This document shows positions 62,630-64,000 of a DNA stretch of 64,000 bases, piece by piece. Below the pieces are notes generated by a model, which had not been told where the DNA came from, did not search any database, and was given only the letters and a program-made list of their open reading frames with translations. The stretch covers positions 51,075 through 115,074 of the forward strand of contig NZ_CANLQB010000008.1 of assembly GCF_947493125.1 (NCBI RefSeq). The letters run 5' to 3'. Position 1 is the first letter of the stretch. The number at the start of each line of letters is the position of its first letter. The position numbers and the translations under genes are program-made. The stretch is from an uncultured Roseobacter sp. GTDB taxonomy: Bacteria > Pseudomonadota > Alphaproteobacteria > Rhodobacterales > Rhodobacteraceae.

Positions 62630-64000
62630 GGCCGAGCTGCGCGGCAAGCCGCTGGACGACTTGACCTGGAAAACCCTCGAAGGGATCGACGTTCAACCGC
62701 TCTATACAGCCGACGATATTGCAGATCTGGACCATCTCGGAACGATCCCGGGAGAAGCGCCCTACACGCGCGGTGTGAAAGCCACGATGTACGCCGGTCG
62801 GCCCTGGACGATCCGGCAGTATGCTGGGTTCTCAACCGCTGAGGAAAGCAATGCCTTCTATCGGCGCGCGCTGGCCGCAGGGCAGCAAGGGGTGTCGGTC
62901 GCCTTTGATCTCGCGACGCACCGCGGCTACGACAGCGATCACCCGCGCGTGGAGGGCGATGTCGGCAAGGCCGGCGTGGCCATCGACAGTGTCGAGGACA
63001 TGAAAATCCTCTTCGATGGCATCCCGCTCGACAAGGTCTCTGTCTCAATGACGATGAATGGTGCGGTGATCCCGATCTTGGCGAATTTCATCGTCGCAGG
63101 CGAGGAGCAGGGGCACGACAAATCGCTGCTCTCCGGCACCATCCAGAACGATATTCTCAAGGAGTTCATGGTCCGGAACACATATGTGTATCCGCCTGAG
63201 CCGTCGATGCGAATCATCGCGGATATCATCGAATATACAAGTGATTATATGCCGAAGTTCAACTCGATTTCGATCTCCGGGTACCATATGCAAGAGGCCG
63301 GTGCGAACTTGGTGCAAGAGCTTGCCTTCACGCTCGCGGATGGGCGCGAATACGTGCGCGCGGCCATTGCACGCGGCATGGATGTAGACAAATTTGCAGG
63401 AAGGCTGTCGTTCTTCTTCGCCATTGGCATGAATTTCTTCATGGAGGCGGCCAAGCTGCGCGCTGCGCGGCTTCTGTGGGCGCGGATCATGGAGGAGTTC
63501 GAACCGAAGAACCCCAAATCCTCAATGTTGCGCACGCACTGCCAGACGTCCGGTGTCAGCTTGCAAGAGCAAGACCCTTACAACAACGTGATCCGCACCG
63601 CCTATGAGGCGATGAGCGCCGTGCTGGGCGGCACGCAGTCGCTGCACACCAATGCACTGGACGAGGCGATTGCCCTTCCGACGGAGAATTCCAGTCGAAT
63701 TGCGCGCAATACGCAATTGATTTTGCAGGAAGAAACAGGCGTGACCAATGTGGTCGACCCTTTGGCAGGCTCCTATTATGTGGAGAAGTTGACCGCTGAT
63801 CTTGCCGAAGCTGCGTGGACCCTGATCCAGGAGGTCGAGGACATGGGCGGCATGACCAAGGCCGTTGCATCCGGTATGCCCAAGCTGCGGATCGAAGAGG
63901 CCGCGGCGCGACGACAAGCCGGGATTGATCGTGGCACCGAGGTGATCGTTGGCGTGAACAAGTATCGCAGGGACAGCGAAGACCTTATCGACATTCTGGA
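62592..64000 (+). CDS. Methylmalonyl-CoA mutase large subunit, N-terminal part
   Basis: The first 469 codons of a methylmalonyl-CoA mutase run to the window end. It begins [18 protein letters not shown] and has [40 protein letters not shown] and [19 protein letters not shown]. It converts methylmalonyl-CoA to succinyl-CoA using adenosylcobalamin; the B12 domain lies beyond the window. With pccA and pccB it completes propionyl-CoA assimilation. Confidence 0.95.
   Translation, partial: MSTKKDRWRALAEAELRGKPLDDLTWKTLEGIDVQPLYTADDIADLDHLGTIPGEAPYTRGVKATMYAGRPWTIRQYAGFSTAEESNAFYRRALAAGQQGVSVAFDLATHRGYDSDHPRVEGDVGKAGVAIDSVEDMKILFDGIPLDKVSVSMTMNGAVIPILANFIVAGEEQGHDKSLLSGTIQNDILKEFMVRNTYVYPPEPSMRIIADIIEYTSDYMPKFNSISISGYHMQEAGANLVQELAFTLADGREYVRAAIARGMDVDKFAGRLSFFFAIGMNFFMEAAKLRAARLLWARIMEEFEPKNPKSSMLRTHCQTSGVSLQEQDPYNNVIRTAYEAMSAVLGGTQSLHTNALDEAIALPTENSSRIARNTQLILQEETGVTNVVDPLAGSYYVEKLTADLAEAAWTLIQEVEDMGGMTKAVASGMPKLRIEEAAARRQAGIDRGTEVIVGVNKYRRDSEDLIDIL

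Noticed and set aside
1..64000. Insertion sequences, prophage, CRISPR arrays and tRNA genes
   Set aside because: No transposase, integrase or phage structural proteins, no regularly spaced repeats, and no cloverleaf with a TTCGANNC arm in the expected context were found by reading. A tRNAscan-SE and CRISPR finder run would settle this.

Overview
The window looks like one stretch of a high-GC alphaproteobacterial chromosome, most probably from the Rhodobacteraceae (Roseobacter group). The evidence is the gene content: a ScfR/PccR-type regulator beside pccB, a betI-betC-betB-betA operon, small DUF6497, DUF2927 and DUF4174 proteins, gatC-gatA without gatB, and an alphaproteobacterial RNase P RNA. 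Genes are packed tightly, with many 4-nt start/stop overlaps. I found no insertion sequences, prophage genes, CRISPR arrays or tRNA genes. No species call is made.

Layout. (1) 1-10307, all on the minus strand. In transcription order these are a 29-residue membrane peptide, XpaC-like and TelA-like proteins, a DUF2927 lipoprotein, an SPFH-GYF protein, a RidA protein, a b561-like membrane protein, a zinc-ribbon membrane protein, Dtd, glycerate 2-kinase, a CocE-type hydrolase and the start of a peptide-type ABC substrate-binding protein. (2) 10463-17291: an RsuA/RluB-type pseudouridine synthase, tadA, a ceramidase-like protein, gatC, gatA, an Excalibur lipoprotein, an AmpD-like amidase whose gene contains two back-to-back perfect inverted repeats, rnpB, a frameshifted SDR gene and rpmG. 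(3) 17531-26335: a Tat-exported dioxygenase-like protein with a haem-type membrane partner, a chemoreceptor, SbmA/BacA with a HugZ-like protein, a Bax-inhibitor-1 protein, and a DUF1127 gene divergent from a LysR gene. (4) 26853-37466: an XRE regulator, histidinol-phosphatase, two purine-base deaminases, MgtE, 5-formyl-THF cyclo-ligase, an XRE/DUF2975 pair, an outer-membrane barrel, YmdB and an EamA transporter.

(5) 37518-45577: two paralogous SLC13-type transporters facing each other around a small DUF1127-like gene, several orphan small genes, yebC, and a divergent argP-argO-type pair. (6) 45617-51928: an EamA transporter followed by betI-betC-betB-betA, which converts choline-O-sulfate to glycine betaine, with a BetI-like operator in front. 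(7) 51994-64000: a secreted nuclease, then a propionyl-CoA module. It holds pccR, a Bcr/CflA exporter, pccB, several small exported proteins, pccA and the start of methylmalonyl-CoA mutase. TTTGCAAA-type boxes lie upstream of both pccR and pccB.

The observations most worth a second look are the double palindrome inside the amidase gene, the TelA/XpaC/SPFH/zinc-ribbon operon as an integrated envelope-stress system, a REP-like repeat whose copies covary, the dioxygenase-like protein that has lost its tyrosine ligands, and the interrupted pcc cluster with two internal terminators.
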